In this document: one piece after another, positions 26,069 through 38,548 of the stretch
Layout: every line of letters begins with the position of its first letter
Numbering within the stretch: position 1 is the stretch's first letter
Source: Hoplostethus atlanticus
Taxonomy: Eukaryota > Chordata > Actinopteri > Trachichthyiformes > Trachichthyidae
Length of the DNA: 64,000 nt
Assembly: GCA_034670405.1 (NCBI GenBank)
Contig: JAXDDX010000039.1
Span: 1,678,501 to 1,742,500 of the forward strand
Direction: 5' to 3'
Translations under genes and position numbers: made by a program
Notes under the pieces: model-generated
Seen by the model: the letters and a program-made list of their open reading frames with translations, nothing else
The model's database searches: none
Told to the model about the DNA's origin: nothing

Positions 26069-27640
26069 TACAACAGTCAGTCGGTGATATTTGCTCAGCC
26101 ATAAAATGTCAGATCTTTTAACTCTTTGCGCCACAGCTTAGATCTTCTCATGGTCGTCTGAACATGAAGAAACAAGCCATCACAATTTCCCCACCACTGA
26201 ATTAAAATCAGCCTGTGTAAAGTCTACACTAAACGGTGAAACTAGTTAGTCTGCCACTGAAGCTGTGTCTTTGTTTAATTGCACTATGAGGACTACTAGC
26301 CAAGATATTGTCTCAGACAGCGATGTTTTCACCCTCTGTGGCCAATAATGTGTGAGCCAAAATCAATTTCCCCTGCCCCAAGTAATGGTAGCCTGAGTTA
26401 ATATTAGCTAATGTCCGCCATAGCGAGAGAAGAAGTGGATAAGGCTTGCTAAAATTAAAAAAAAAAGAAGTATTGTCTATCAGCAGCTTCAATCAAAAAT
26501 TATCCTTTCAAAAACCCATGTTGGTTGAAGCCTCGTCCAAAGCAATTAATGACATTTTTCCAAATATAAAAGATCAGATCTTTTACATTTTAAGACACAT
26601 ATTGGATCTCTCAAGGCTGTTAATGTCAAGCCACATAGTCCTGACTACTTCTATTACCACTACGTCAGGGTAGAAACCTGACAGAGGCATTGTCAGCAGG
26701 GTGTGTGCTAGCTGGCTGCAGTACGTTTACAGAGGTGGCGACACGTCAGGGACAAAAAATGAAGGTTTACATAACAGGAATGCAGCTGAACTTGAAAAGC
26801 AGACAGTCAACAACCCACAGACGCACACGCAACTATTGAGCCGACTTGTGAGGGACTACAGAGATAGACCTTTGGTTAACCAGAAACCTTTGTTTAACCT
26901 CTTCCTGCAACAACTCACCTCATCTTTCAGATTTCAGAGCGAGACTTCTCCTTGAGCCAGACTTCTGTTTCTGGTTAAACAAAGGTCTATCTCTGTAGGG
27001 ATCCTTTCCATAATGTTGTCAGACACTTCCAATAACAATCTGAGCCTGTCAGTGGCAAAAACAAGCACTTTTAGTGGACGTACTGGTGCTCAATACAAGT
27101 AGATTCTTCATTCCTGCATGAATTCAGCCTTTTTAGCCCTGAGTCAGCTAGTGTTACAGCGCCATCTTGTGGATACAGAACTAGAGAGCCAATGCTGTAT
27201 CCACTTCAGTTACGGGTTTTATTAGGACGATGATTTAATGATTTCATTGCATTTGATTGGTGGAGTGGTAATAAAATGTTTATTGACTGGCCTGTAAGTT
27301 ACTTCTTTATATATAATAATTCTACAGATATGAGGCGGCTGGGGTTCATCAACTGAGTTTATGATGATGATAAGGACACACGCATAAAATATTTCAGGGA
27401 ATACAGAGAGAGAGACGGAGAGAAAGATCAAGAGATAAAGAGAGAGAGACTACAAGTCACTAAGTTCTTGGAAATAGATTGTAATCTGTTTCATTACCGT
27501 GATGAGTTTGCATTCTCAGAGTGTTTCTTACAGCGCTGCTTCCAGTATCTGTAATCTGATGAATCATAACCATACTCTTTTCCACAGTACCTGTAATGGA
27601 TTACAATTACCACTTTACAATAATCCCATTATATGCAATC
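26069..27640 (+). other. Transglutaminase 3' flank / probable 3'UTR
   Basis: No coding exon is seen. AATAAA near 27271 ('ggtaataaaatg') and ATTAAA near 26201 are candidate poly(A) signals; the real end cannot be fixed from sequence. It contains a hairpin at 26862-26998 and a CTCF-like word 'gccatcttgtgg' at 27161-27172. Confidence 0.35.
26862..26998. repeat. Inverted-repeat hairpin element
   Basis: 'gagatagacctttggttaac' plus 'cagaaac' on the left is mirrored by 'gtttctggttaaac' plus 'aaaggtctatctctgtag' on the right, with a loop of about 75 bases. It is a MITE-like structure related to 10925-11060. Confidence 0.8.
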
Positions 27641-27659
27641 TGTTACTCTACAGCTGTGT

Positions 27660-27860
27660 AGGTTAGTCGAGTCCAAGTCAATTCCAAGACCAGGTCCAGT
27701 TGAGTTTTAGAGCAAATTGAGTCCTAAAATTACACATTTCTGTAGTTTAGATGGACAGGAAAAAGGTGACTCAACATCCAACAGTGATCAAGACAAGACC
27801 AAGATGTCAGAAAAAATGGTCTGGAGACTCAAGACTGAGACCAGACTCAAGTACTACAGC
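27660..27860 (+). repeat. Dispersed repeat, second copy of the window-start family
   Basis: 'gtcgagtccaagtcaattcc' and 'accaggtccagttgagtt' match 12-52. The tail 'caagactgagaccagactca' continues the same low-complexity theme. 27860-28735 contains no identified element apart from 'agtatgtagtatg' words near 28370. Confidence 0.6.
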
Positions 27861-28736
27861 TCAACAACAAGTACTACAGTTCAACAACAGCACAAACGCA
27901 AATTGTTTCCCTCTCTTTGGGACTTCAAAACAAAAGATCACTATAACTGGTCTGGGAAACTGTGACAAAGAAGTGTTAAAAGGTCAGTATGGTGCATGTC
28001 TGTACCTTATATAGCCAGGGGAGAGCTGGTCTCCACCATTGAAAATAAACTGGAAGAATTATTTTCTGCAGTGCAGTACTGCATCCGGCCACGTGACACT
28101 GAGGGTCTGTTCCTTACTAGCCACAATTGGCGCAGTTTTTGTGACGTCAAATGAGTATGTAGTGTGTTTCATGTGTGTAGTATGGTGATTTTATGTACAC
28201 CAGAAATGCCCAGATGTATACGACATTAGTAAGAATTTATGGGTATGCGGCCGATGTCACTTAATGCACCAAGATGCCTACACCCCGTCCATCACTCCCG
28301 TATCTTGTTATGTCTGCAGATAATAGTATACTCATTCGCTACCTGAGTATATAGTATGCAGTACATACTAATGAGTATGTAGTATGTAGCATGTTAGTAT
28401 CCCATTCCGAACACAACCTGTTTCTGTATCTGTGTGCAGTGACGTGATTGCACTTAGAAAAAGGAAAATTGATTACATAAAAACAAGAACAACCTCTGGC
28501 AATGATGTGTTTCACTTTCAAACACCATCTCCTTTCTCCAAAACAGAAACCAAACAACTACTCTCTGTCTAGTGCTGCGTTCATGTCATATGGGGAAGAC
28601 GGTAGATAACTGTTTCCTACTTGAAAACACAGTACCGTTCACGCCAGCTTTCACATGTTAGATGTTTTAGATGTTTAGATGTTTTCACATGTTATGTTTC
28701 ACAACACTAACACTTTTTTGAGCTGTAAACATACAT

Positions 28737-29640
28737 CAAATCAAATCACATTTTATTTGTACAGCCCTTAATCACCGTTACAGTCTCAAAGGGCTTCACA
28801 GTGCCCAACATGTGAAACAATAAATGGTTAGTACATCCCCCAGCCTTGGACCCTCACAGAGGACAAGGAAAAACTCCCACAAAACCTTTTAGGGAAAAAT
28901 TAGAAGAAACCTTGGGAGGGCCTACTCAGAGAGGGATCCCCCTACCAGGACGATTGGGCGTGCAATAGATGCCGAGTTTGGGCAAGCAGCGTATACAGAG
29001 TGCATAAAAGTTTGGGTGGGACATCCAGATCTGATGTGGGGCATCACAGCAAACAGCAGTTCAGTCAGCGTCATCGTAGGACTGGGGGACCATGCAGGGC
29101 CAACACTGTAGGTAAGCCTGAAAAGAGGACATTGCAATAATCAATTCTCAATGATACAAAGGCATGTACTAACATTTCTGCATCTGCCTTTGTTAGCAAT
29201 GGATCGATTGTTGGCAATATTGTGAAGATGATAAAACACTGTTTTAGTAGTCTTCTTAATATGCAACTCGAATGACAGGGTAGGGTCGAATTTAACCACA
29301 AGGTTTTTTGACGTATGGGTTCTGGGAGATTACACAACCATCAAAATTTAGAGTACTATTCTCAAACAGATGCCTATGTCTAGCTAGTCCTACAATCAGC
29401 ATCTCAGTTTTGTTGGCATTAAGAAGTAGGAAGTTTAGCAACATCCAACATTTGACCTCCGATAGGCAGGCCTCATATTTTTTAAATTGGGTGTTATCGG
29501 TTGGTTTAACAGGGATGTAAATTTGAGTGTCATCAGCGTAACAGTAGAAGTTAATGCCGAATTTGCGAATGATGTCACCGAGTGGAAGCAAGCAAAGATC
29601 ACCGATCAGATGTATCAGTGACGGCCTGATCAGTCTCTAG
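28737..29640 (-). mobile_element. L2-type LINE fragment (reverse transcriptase C-terminal part)
   Basis: On the minus strand, 29591-29292 encodes the L2-like reverse transcriptase segment with the FYCYADDTQIY motif. A shifted frame (about 29230-29110) continues with the downstream DYCNVLFSGLP motif typical of L2 elements. Frameshifts and stops break the frame, and the 5' part is absent. The plus-strand 28737-28930 stretch ('caaatcaaatcacattttat', 'gacaaggaaaaactcccaca') is an adjoining dispersed repeat, also found reversed at 61545-61600. Confidence 0.8.
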
Positions 29641-29709
29641 TCAAAAACAGCACGGATATTAAACATGTCTACAGGAGGATTCAAAATCAACTGGTTGTTG
29701 TCCTAGAGC

Positions 29710-30158
29710 TGAGTACCTCCAATATGGCCGCCACAGAGCGAGTTACGTCACATGACATCCTTCTGTTCCTCTATTCCCATACCGCATGAACGCAGCATTA
29801 AGACGAAGCGAAAGTGATACAGTGGAAATCCCCCTCGCCTCCCCTCCCCCCAACCACACCACACCACACACTGAGAACTTTACCGGAGCCAACCAGTAAG
29901 TTCCCTCGTCACCCCCCCTCCCTTAAGGTACAGTACATACAGAAGACAGCAGATAGCGTGGGTCTGAGAGATATGAATGGGGAGAAGAGAATAGCACTAC
30001 AAATAACGTTACACATTTTACACCGGTAACAAAACGAATTGAGGGTAAAAATCGTTTTAAGTAGAGTTATTCGTTCGACCTAGTCATTTGTGTAGAAGAG
30101 GTGGAATACATCCAGAGGAAGCCTTGCTAACGCTTATCAGTATCACAACAGGCAGCCG
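29710..30158 (+). promoter_or_regulatory. tomm34: tomm34 promoter and putative 5' non-coding exon
   Basis: 'ccaatatggccgccac' and 'gttacgtcacatgac' (a CRE half-site) lie at 29724-29756. About 400 bases later 'acaggcagccg|gtaagt' gives a strong donor at 30158/30159, which can join to the acceptor before 31222, whose exon starts 15 bases before the ATG. The intron start is rich in 'ctaacgttagctcgctagc'. The start site is inferred, not seen. Confidence 0.5.
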
Positions 30159-30799
30159 GTAAGTGTTAGCTTTCTAGTATTAGCCAGCAATGGTAGGTAC
30201 TAACGTTAGCTCGCTAGCTCGCTAGCTAACGCTAACTTCAGAACCGGCTTTCTAATACCACTCGAGCTAGCTTTGCCAGCTAGCTAGCGAACCGACAAAC
30301 CACCCGAAATAAAACAAAGACAGGCCAGGAACACCGTAATTTCTTAGGCAAACTCCAAGTTTAGGTTACAGCTAAGTTTAAGGGTATATTGTTAGTTTTA
30401 GTATGTAGTACGATGATGATTTGCCAAGCTAACTACTAGCAGCTAGGTACCACACACCACTAACGTTAGCTTAACCTTTACTGGCTAACTTGGGCGGAAT
30501 GTTCTAAGCAGGACTTGAATTAAATCCAGCCAAATGCTGGTAAATCATGGTGCCAGCAGGTCCTGAAATGTCCTAAATTATACTATCTAAACTCAAGCCC
30601 ATACAGTTAAATATAGCATTATAAGTCTTAAATTCAATGTTAGAGGTATTTTTTTTGTGTACTGTTCTTCCGTTGAGAAATTGGTCCAGTCATGCAGACA
30701 ATATTCTGATGGTCTACAGTTGTTTCTTTTTTAGATTTCAATCCAGGTTATCCTCAAACAGTAAACTAATTTTTAAAGTTAAGGATTTCAGAAACACAA

Positions 30800-30970
30800 A
30801 TTACAGCAATGACACTCTTATCCAGAGAAAGTGGACAGGGGTTCAGTGGCTTGCTCAGGGGCACTTCGTCAGCAGTGATGGACACAACATAGGTTGTTGC
30901 AGGGATCCATCCTGGTACCTTACAGTAACTAGACAGATTCCCTCCCCACTAGGCCATCCTGCCATCTCTT
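30800..30970 (-). repeat. SINE fragment, reverse orientation
   Basis: 'cactcttatccagagaaagt' (reverse L2-type tail), 'ggcttgctcaggggcactt' and 'cactaggccatcctgcca' (reverse tRNA head) appear in the usual order. It lies in tomm34 intron 1. Related fragments are at 15128-15172, 32385-32470, 40845-40875, 45920-45995 and 49820-49985. Confidence 0.65.
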
Positions 30971-31236
30971 AAAGGAAACCCCCCCCACAGATACTGTCAT
31001 ATATCATAAGTCTGTGATGTTCAATGCATCCCAGGAGTTACTGTGGATTTTGGATTCTTTTTAGGTGTACCCTCTTTACCTCAACCCCCCTCCCATCAGC
31101 TACAATGAAGTTTAATAGCAGCAATTGTACTGGCTAGTAAAAATCTGAATCCACTGCCACTGTACTCATAAAAAAAGTTATTTTCCTGGTTGTAACCACT
31201 GTCGTCCATCTTTGTTTTCAGATAACAGTTGAAGAG

Positions 31237-34200
31237 ATGCCTCAGAAACGCAGGTCCCAGTCCTGGACGGAGTTAAAACAAGCTGGTAATGACTGTTTCA
31301 AGACGGGCCAGTATGGAGACGCTGCTGATCTTTACAGCCGGGCTATCAAAGAGCTGGAGAAGTCCGGTAACTATTACCTGTCTGATGTCACTCTCTGTAT
31401 CAATGTATGTCTGCTTTTCTGTCAAGTTTATAGATGAAGTGTTGCGTCTAGCTGAAGGGACGGGCTGCTCAGGACTCACGCTCGATACTGTCGCGACCTT
31501 TTCGCCACTCACAGCGTCGGAACCACGTCCCGAGATATGTTTCAAAACACTACCGGTCACGTGATGCCTGGTTTCGAAACACCACATCACTAGTTGTGGA
31601 AATCAAAAATGGTGGTTGTGGATGGTGGTTTGTGAGATTTCTGGGAGAGAATACTGAGATATTGTGAGAGTTAGCTGTGTGATAGTTTATTTATTTTTTT
31701 GGGTTAGTTCCGTGTGTGTATAAAAATAATATATGATGGTCGCTCCATTCTAGCCGATTGTGGGCGGGGCCAGAGGCTGCGATTGCCTCTTTGTAGCTGT
31801 CTGCAGTTTTCAACAGGCAAATTGTTTTGCTGCTGTGGTATTGCTTTTCATGGCATCATTCCTATCACCTATCTGTCTGTTTGTTTGCTTACCTGCCTCT
31901 AGCTTTCGATCTGTCTGTGAATGAATGCCTGTCTCTCTTTAGCCTTCGTTAATGGTCAGTCACCTGTCTGTTTATCTCTGTCCGTCTGATCTGTCTGTCT
32001 TTCTTTCTTTCTTTCTTTAATTGTCTGTGGCTTATCTTGTCTATCACTCGTTCTTTTCTCTTTCTGTTTTTCTATCTGTCATCTAACTGGACAGAATAGA
32101 GTTATTAAACAGTCTATTTCCTGTCCAGGTAAAAAGAACCCAGAGGATTTAAGTATTGTGTACTCCAACCGTGCTGCCAGCTATCTGAAGGATGGCAACT
32201 GTGCAGAGTGTGTTAAAGACTGCGATGTGTAAGTACATTTATTTGTATTTCCCTCACTGTACTGTAAATTTTGTTGTCCAATTTATGTGTGTCTTAATTT
32301 GTCATGAGATTTGTATTAGCCCCTTGGGTTTTTCCATCTCCATCTGGCCACTGAGCTGCTTCACTAAGCAGTTTGGAGGCAAATGCCTTGCTCAAGGGCA
32401 TCTCAACAGCAGTAGTTGATGGAAGGAAGCGTGCTATTCATTCACCTTTCCTGCCCAGATTTTCCTACCCAGTCCAGACCTCTTTTACTGTCAACATGTC
32501 TCAACAAAAAAACAACTCAGAGAAGACCTTGATGTTTATACCTGAACCTAACAGGACCAAATGCTTTGGGTTCAATTTCTCCCTTCGTTGGTTAAATTCA
32601 AATGAAACCTCTCTCTCCTCCCATCCGGGTCTCTTTCTTTTTCTGTCTGTAGTAAAATGCATCGTATTTAATGGTCATTCTACATAAACAGGAATATTTG
32701 AAACAGGGCTGGCCGATATATCGAGTTCTCCGGTATGATAGATATAATTTAACTGAACGATATGAAAATTCATAGGATTCATTCAGGCTAACAGTCTGCT
32801 CTTCAGCTCCAACCCCGACTGGGCAGCTCCTGCAGGTTTGCCCCCGGCTGCATCTCCCGGGAACATGGTCGGTCGCCGCTGCTGGTCTCGCTCTCTACGC
32901 TCCACACACTCAATCAGGCTCTCACTCTGACTCAGACACACTCCCCCTCTCACTATCCTGCACACACAGGTTGAAAGGGCTCGGCTGCAATCGGCCTTAA
33001 TTGGCTGGATCCAGGTTGAGTCAGTCCACTGACTCAACTCTCTCCTGGATCCAGTCTACGCCTGCTGTAGCTCTGACCCATGACCTCCTTACTATTGGTT
33101 ACTTGTAATGGTGGTGACCTAGGAATTTAAGATTATTGCTGCTGTTGCACTCATTGTAAGTCGCTTCTGGATAATCGCGTCGGCCTAAAATGTAAACTGT
33201 AAATCTCAACCCCCTCTCAGGTCTCTGGAGCTGGTCCCGTTTGGTATCAAGTCTCTGCTCCGTCGTGCTGCTGCCCTTGAGGCCCTGGAGCGCTACAGGC
33301 TGGCCTATGTGGACTACAAGACGGCCCTGCACGTCGACTGCAACATACCGGCCGCCCAAGAGGGGACCAACAGGTACTTTGGCTGCAGGGTGGCCTAGTG
33401 GTTAGAGCGACCCTCCAATCAGCCGTCCTTCACACACAACGCCTTGTTGAGACCACTGACAAGGTGGTGGAAGACCAAGTGAAGTTTATTTCTGTATCCC
33501 TTTATCACAAACGAGCCTCAAAGGGCTTTATAGGCCTAACCAGGACAAGCTCATAGACAATTTACATCTATGACAATCAATCAAATTATGACAATTGTGG
33601 TGTTTACAGAATATGATCTATGATGAACCCACAACAGTGTCGTGTCAAAGTGTCCTTGAACAAGACCTGCTCAGACATTACAAGTCTCAGCAGTCGTTAC
33701 AAGATGTGCTGTTTCTACGGTCATGAAAAACCTGGAAAAGTCATTGAGTTAAAAGAAATGTGTTTTCTTGGCCTTGAAAAATGATCTTTCATGTTTCCCA
33801 GGATGATGAAGGTGCTGACGGATGTGGACGGCTCGTTGTGGAGGGAGAAGCTGCCCCCCATCCCCACCGTTCCTCTGGCCGTCAGAGAGAAGCTGGCCCA
33901 GCAGGCCCGGCAAACTGTAGCCAACACAGCACAACCAAAAGCTGTACCGCAACACAACGGCACCGGGCAAACACACAAACCCGGTAGGGAGGAGAATTGA
34001 TCACACACATGTATACACACACACACTTACTACTGACATGACTTAAGCCCTAGTGGTTTCAGTGGGAGAGCTCCTTGTAATTATTACCCATGGCAACCGT
34101 AATTTTAATCCAGCATGAATCTTCCAGGTCTGTAATTTGTGAAGTACAAATTCCAGTGCAAATGATGTACTTTATTTTGGTGAAGACAGAGGTCCCCTGA

Positions 34201-35004
34201 TAATACTAATCCTGTGGGAATTGAACCCTTGGAAATTTGCTTTTGGCACAAGATTTGTTTTTCTTCTTGTTCTATTTCTCTCTTCCAGTGGAATCTCTAG
34301 AGGTTTTGGCTTTGCCTCTCAAGTTTGGCTTTGCCCAGAATCTTGAACATAAGCAGTTGTAGCAATAACAATTGTAACTTAAACAACGGTAGAGCTTCAT
34401 TGTTCTGTGCAAATGCATTTCACAAAATGTAAAGGTTTGGGGGGGGGGGGGGGCGCCATGCGACTGGGGCGTAAAATGAAAAGTGTGTGTGTGTGTGTGT
34501 GTCTCAAGAGAATTTTTTGAATAAAGAAAATTGATCCTTCAGCTCGTCATTCTTTAATTTCTCCTCTTCATCTTCCTCCTCCTTCTTTCCATCCTGTTCT
34601 TCATCCCTTTCCGCCCTCGTCCTCCTCCTGCCAGCTACCAGTGGTCAGGACATAAAGAAAGGCCAGATCCTGAAGGAGGAAGGTAACGGCCTGGTGAAGA
34701 AAGGAGAGCACAAGAAAGCCATAGAGAAGTACAGCCAGAGCCTCAAATACAACCCTACCGAGATCACCACCTACACCAACCGGTGGGTCAGATCTGTCTG
34801 TCCATTTATTCATCCACCTATCCACATCAAAGTCATCTATCCATCATCCACCATTTACCCTTAAAATGATTCTCTGAGCCATCCATCCATTTCTCCATCC
34901 ATCTTTTATCCCTTTAATCCATCTAGTCTTCCATCCATTCATCTCTTTATCTTGTCTACTTATCTGTCCACAAAAACATCCACGATTCATCCATCCACCC
35001 ATCC

Positions 35005-35058
<54 letters not shown>

Positions 35059-38000
35059 TTATTTGACAAAAATTAAAACATACATGACAGGCTGATCATC
35101 ATACAGACTCCATATAAGATTTTATAAAATTGTCGAGGATTAAAATACACAAAAAAGCCCGAGGGCTTATTTCCATTGTGGTCCTCTATCGCAGTACAAG
35201 ATGGCAGATTGAATAAGAAAGTGTCAAGCAAGAATGACATTAAAAAAAATAAAATAAAATAAAATAAGCAGTAAAACATGCAAACATTTATAAATCTACA
35301 AATTATTTAACAGCCATTTCTTGAGATCTGATTTAAATCTCCTCTCAACCGGGGTTAGCTTAAGGGAGATAGGCAGCTTGTTCCATTCACATGTGGCTGT
35401 ATTTAAAAATGTATTTTTCCCAAAACATGTTTTAAATCTCATAGGAATACAATTTGTTAGACTGCCTCTAGTGTTGTGGGTGTGGTTGTTTTTAACTAGA
35501 TTAAAATGGTTGGATAGGTAGGGAGGTGCAAATTTGTACACAATCTTGTGGGTAATACCCATCTTAATTTGCACCACCCTTTTATCCACGGGGAGAAGAT
35601 TCATTTTTTTTAAATGAACTGCATCCAGATGTGTGCGGGGGGGCAGCTTTAAAACAACTCTTATTAGCTTATTTTGTGCAGTCTGTAATTTGTTTTTAAG
35701 AGACTGTGAGGAGCTGCTGTACCAAAAAGTAGCAGCATAATCAAAGTGGCATAACACCAATGCTCCAGCTAAAGTTTTTAGGGTTGGAATATCCAACAAT
35801 TCCGCTTTTCTTGCCAGGAATTTTGTTTTATTGGTAATTTTGTTAAGAGCTTTTAAAGCCATGTCTTCCCCTGATAAAATATTATCCAGAACACATCCAA
35901 GGTAATTCACGGAGGATTTTGAAGAGATTGATGTCTGACCAATCTTTACTATGAAATTAGGTGACTTTCCCAATTTAATTCATGACCCTAAAAGGATCGC
36001 CTCTGTCTTTCCTAAATGAAGGGAAAGTTTGTGGGATACTAATAGTGCAGCATCATCAGCGTATAAAAATATATCACATGAACAAGCTGAATTAAGGTCA
36101 TTGATATATAATAAAAACAATAATGGTCTTAAAACACTCCCCTGCGGGCCACCACAAGTAATAGGTTTTGGACTGGATAACGTCCCATTGACATCTACCC
36201 TTTGGTGTCTATCTGTAAGATAGGATTTAACCCACCTACAGGCCATATCATTAAAACCCAGAGCTTTTAATTTGTAAATTAAAATGCTATGATCTACCGT
36301 GTCGAACGCCTTTTGCAGGTCTAACATAACCATTCCGCAGAGTTTACCTAAGTCAATTTCCTTTCTGATTTTGTCTGTCAGAAACAACAGGCAGGATTCG
36401 GTAGAGTGAGATTTTCTAAATCCTGACTGAAACTGAAATAAAATATTATTGTTTTGGATGTACTCCTCAATCTGTTAATTAATTATTTTTTCCATTACTT
36501 TTGACACCACACATAAAATAGAAACTGGTCTGTAGTTCCCCCCATCTGTCTTACTACCTGTAATGACTTTAAACAAACATTATATATTTGAATAAGCCAC
36601 TGAGGGGCGAACGGGTTGAACTTATTTAGGACGCGTGTTCTGGGGTGAAAATAAACCAATGTCCAGTGCTCTTTGTCCTTTTGTGTATTGATTTACAGTT
36701 CAGCAGCTCACCTTAGCAAAGGTAGATAACAGCTCTGTCCAAAATAGATGTTTCCCTTAATTCAGATCGTTCTTCAGCACGCCAGCCACTCTGGCATGCT
36801 GACCCACTGACACGGTCAAAAAACTGTTTGCCTTTCCCGTTCATTCACACCTGTCTCCCCTCACCATTCAACCACCTATATGCACATCCACACACTGCTC
36901 CACCCCATGTTCAACCACTGAACTGCATGTGCACCAGATGAGGACACAAAACCACATTATGGCTCCAACACTACCTTTCTTATAAAGGGGAGAACTCGAG
37001 CACTCTTGAGCTCTGTTGGAACCTTGCCCTGTTCTCTAGACATATTTATTATATGGGTAACAGATGGAGCAATAATATACGCAGCGTCTCTAAGAAACCT
37101 GGCTTGAATGTTATCTAGACCTGTAGCTTTACTAGGATTTAGTTCCTGAAGTCTCTTCAGGACCTTACTATCACTCACTTTACTAAAAGAAAAGGATCCT
37201 GTCTGGATGCCGTAATACCTCTGCACCTGCTCCTCATTGAATACACCTGAGTGCTCATTATTAGCTACTGTAGTAAAGTAGGTATTTAAATAGTCAGCCA
37301 CCTCATTTTTGTCTGAGGTAACTTTACCGTTCACCTCCAAGCTGAGCCTAACAGATCTGGTTTTTATACTTTTACTATAACCCAAATCCTTGAGAGCCTT
37401 CCAAAGTTTTTTGGGATCCTTTTTATGTTCAATTATCTTTTCTTTGAAGAAGGATTTTTTAGCATTATTAATACACCTTTGTGCTTCATTGCGTAAGCTC
37501 TTATATTGAATAAAACTAGCGTCATTACGGTTTTTCTTAAATTCTTTAAAAACTGAATTTCTTAATCTAATGACCTTTAAAATATCATCTGCCATCCATC
37601 CATCCATCCATCCATCCATCCACCACTTTACAATTTGTTTTGGCTGCTGACAAGAAGAGAAGTTGTAGTAATTATGCTGGAGTTGCATTTTATTATTATT
37701 TAAAAAAATAAAAACGGTAAATTTGATTTTCACGGCCAAAAGAAATCCTCAAAAAAACATTCAGTGTTTCCCCTGGAATTTGACTCTTGTTAGGGTGGAA
37801 AGCCTCTGATCAAAATGTCTTGTTAGAATCAGTTCAGGTTAGGGCTTCCCATAAACGACGAGTGTAGCATCGATCAATTCTACAACAAATATGTAATGAA
37901 ACAAACTGCATCATATCCATCACAACATGTGGATGACGCTGACACGTTTTTTTTTATTGACAATATCGACAAACTGATTTGGATCCACGGGTTGGTGGAT

Positions 38001-38074
38001 GTTTTCTGTAGCTACTAATTCCAAAATACGTTAAAATCTATTTTACATGCTCTCAGATGTTTTGAGTCTGATGT

Positions 38075-38108
<34 letters not shown>

Positions 38109-38548
38109 GGCGTTGTGCTACCTGTCACTGAAGCAGTACAAGGAGGCTGTCAGAGACTGTGATGAGGCTCTGATGATTGACAGCAGCAACATCAAGGCTC
38201 TCTACAGGAGGGCTCAAGCTCACAGGGAACTCAAGGTGGGAGCCTGAATTTTTATCACAGCACTTCAGTCTCCATTTTCCACACAGTGCAGCCTCACGGT
38301 GAATTTAAGGGTAGCTGCCTTCCTGCCCTGATTGATACTGTTGTTTTGTCTATATTCATTTATATGTAATGTAATATTCCACATAGTGTAATCAGGAATT
38401 TGTTTCGGGCGTGACCTAGAAAAATGTCTCGTTGGCATTCCTACAGGACGTCAAAGCCTGCGTGGATGACCTGAACCGTCTGCTGAAAGTGGAACCAAAG
38501 AACGGCGCAGGCATCAAACTACTGCAGGAAGTCCAGAAGAAGAAGTGA
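31237..38548 (+). CDS. tomm34: Tomm34, TPR co-chaperone of mitochondrial import
   Basis: Cytosolic/outer-membrane-associated co-chaperone bridging Hsp70 and Hsp90 for mitochondrial preproteins (family knowledge). Coding exons 31237-31366, 32129-32228, 33221-33373, 33802-33983, 34635-34782, 38109-38235, 38447-38548; all GT-AG and in phase, giving 313 residues (human 309). Two three-TPR clusters: about 9-125 and 195-305, with a Pro/Gln-rich linker. Both keep the carboxylate clamp: Lys14, Asn18, Asn57, Lys87, Arg91, and Lys202, Asn206, Asn237, Lys267, Arg271. Diagnostic strings include YSNRAASYLKDGNC, YVDYKTAL and NRALCYLSLKQY. No transmembrane segment. The start lies 15 bases into its exon; TGA at 38546. 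Intron 5 (3.3 kb) is enlarged by a LINE. It runs tail to tail with ywhab. The gene appears intact. Confidence 0.97.
32780..33065 (-). repeat. GC-rich LTR-like dispersed repeat, second copy
   Basis: Shares 'ccccgactgg', 'ctcctgcagg', 'gctgcaatc' and 'ctctctcctggatcca' with 1420-1900. Preceded at 32706 by 'agggctggccgatatatcga', a hAT-type MITE end. It lies in tomm34 intron 2, ahead of a SINE tail at 33150-33205 ('gtaagtcgcttctggataat'). Confidence 0.55.
33385..33615 (+). repeat. SINE head plus 'gtttattt..ctttatcac' dispersed repeat
   Basis: 'gcagggtggcctagtggtta' plus 'gagcgac' is a tRNA-like A-box start. From 33479, 'gtgaagtttatttctgtatc', 'cctttatcacaaacgagcct' and 'caaagggcttta' match the families at 24914 and 61856. 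It fills most of tomm34 intron 3. Confidence 0.6.
34438..34502 (+). repeat. Poly-G tract and (GT)n
   Basis: A run of about 15 G is followed by 'cgccatgcgactggggcg' and then (gt)n at 34481-34502. The region lies in tomm34 intron 4 and is capable of G-quadruplex formation on the RNA sense strand. Confidence 0.85.
34796..35058 (+). repeat. Degenerate (CATC)n and perfect (GATA)n
   Basis: 'atccatccatt'-type units run from 34796 to 35004, then (ataG)n to 35058. The (GATA) part is the minus-strand 3' tail of the adjoining LINE; the (CATC) part resumes at 37591-37621 beyond the LINE, suggesting the LINE landed inside a pre-existing (CATC)n array. Confidence 0.85.
35059..37590 (-). mobile_element. 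Non-LTR retrotransposon (LINE), 5'-truncated and broken
   Basis: Minus strand, in tomm34 intron 5. Three frames carry one reverse transcriptase: 37590-36985 (N-terminal part, with 'LNPSKATGLDNI'), 36556-35980 (core, with 'DLQKAFDTVDHSIL', 'GGPQGSVL' and 'FLYADDAALL') and 35973-35296 (C-terminal part, with 'HFDYAATFWYSSSS'). The last frame ends in 'WLLNNL', followed by a 3'UTR and (TCTA)n tail. The endonuclease end is missing at the 5' side. The frame is interrupted by a 410-bp insertion (36560-36969), stop codons near 36473 and 35975, and a one-base loss. It resembles L2/CR1/Rex1-like LINEs; the exact clade is unsure. Confidence 0.85.
36560..36969. mobile_element. 410-bp insertion inside the LINE, 7-bp target duplication
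   Basis: The LINE frame breaks off at 36970 and resumes at 36559. ACTACCT occurs on both edges (36553-36559 and 36970-36976), consistent with a target-site duplication. The insert begins 'gtaatgactttaaac' and ends 'cattatggctccaac'; terminal inversion is weak at best. No open frame of note. Unclassified non-autonomous element. Confidence 0.7.
38079..38106 (+). repeat. tomm34: (GT)n microsatellite against tomm34 exon 6 acceptor
   Basis: The (tg) run ends directly at 'gtgtgtgcag', so it takes the place of the pyrimidine tract of the acceptor at 38108. Confidence 0.95.

Noticed and set aside
37591-37739. N-terminal extension MDGWMDGW of the LINE protein
   Set aside because: Encoded by (CATC)n flanking microsatellite, outside the element.
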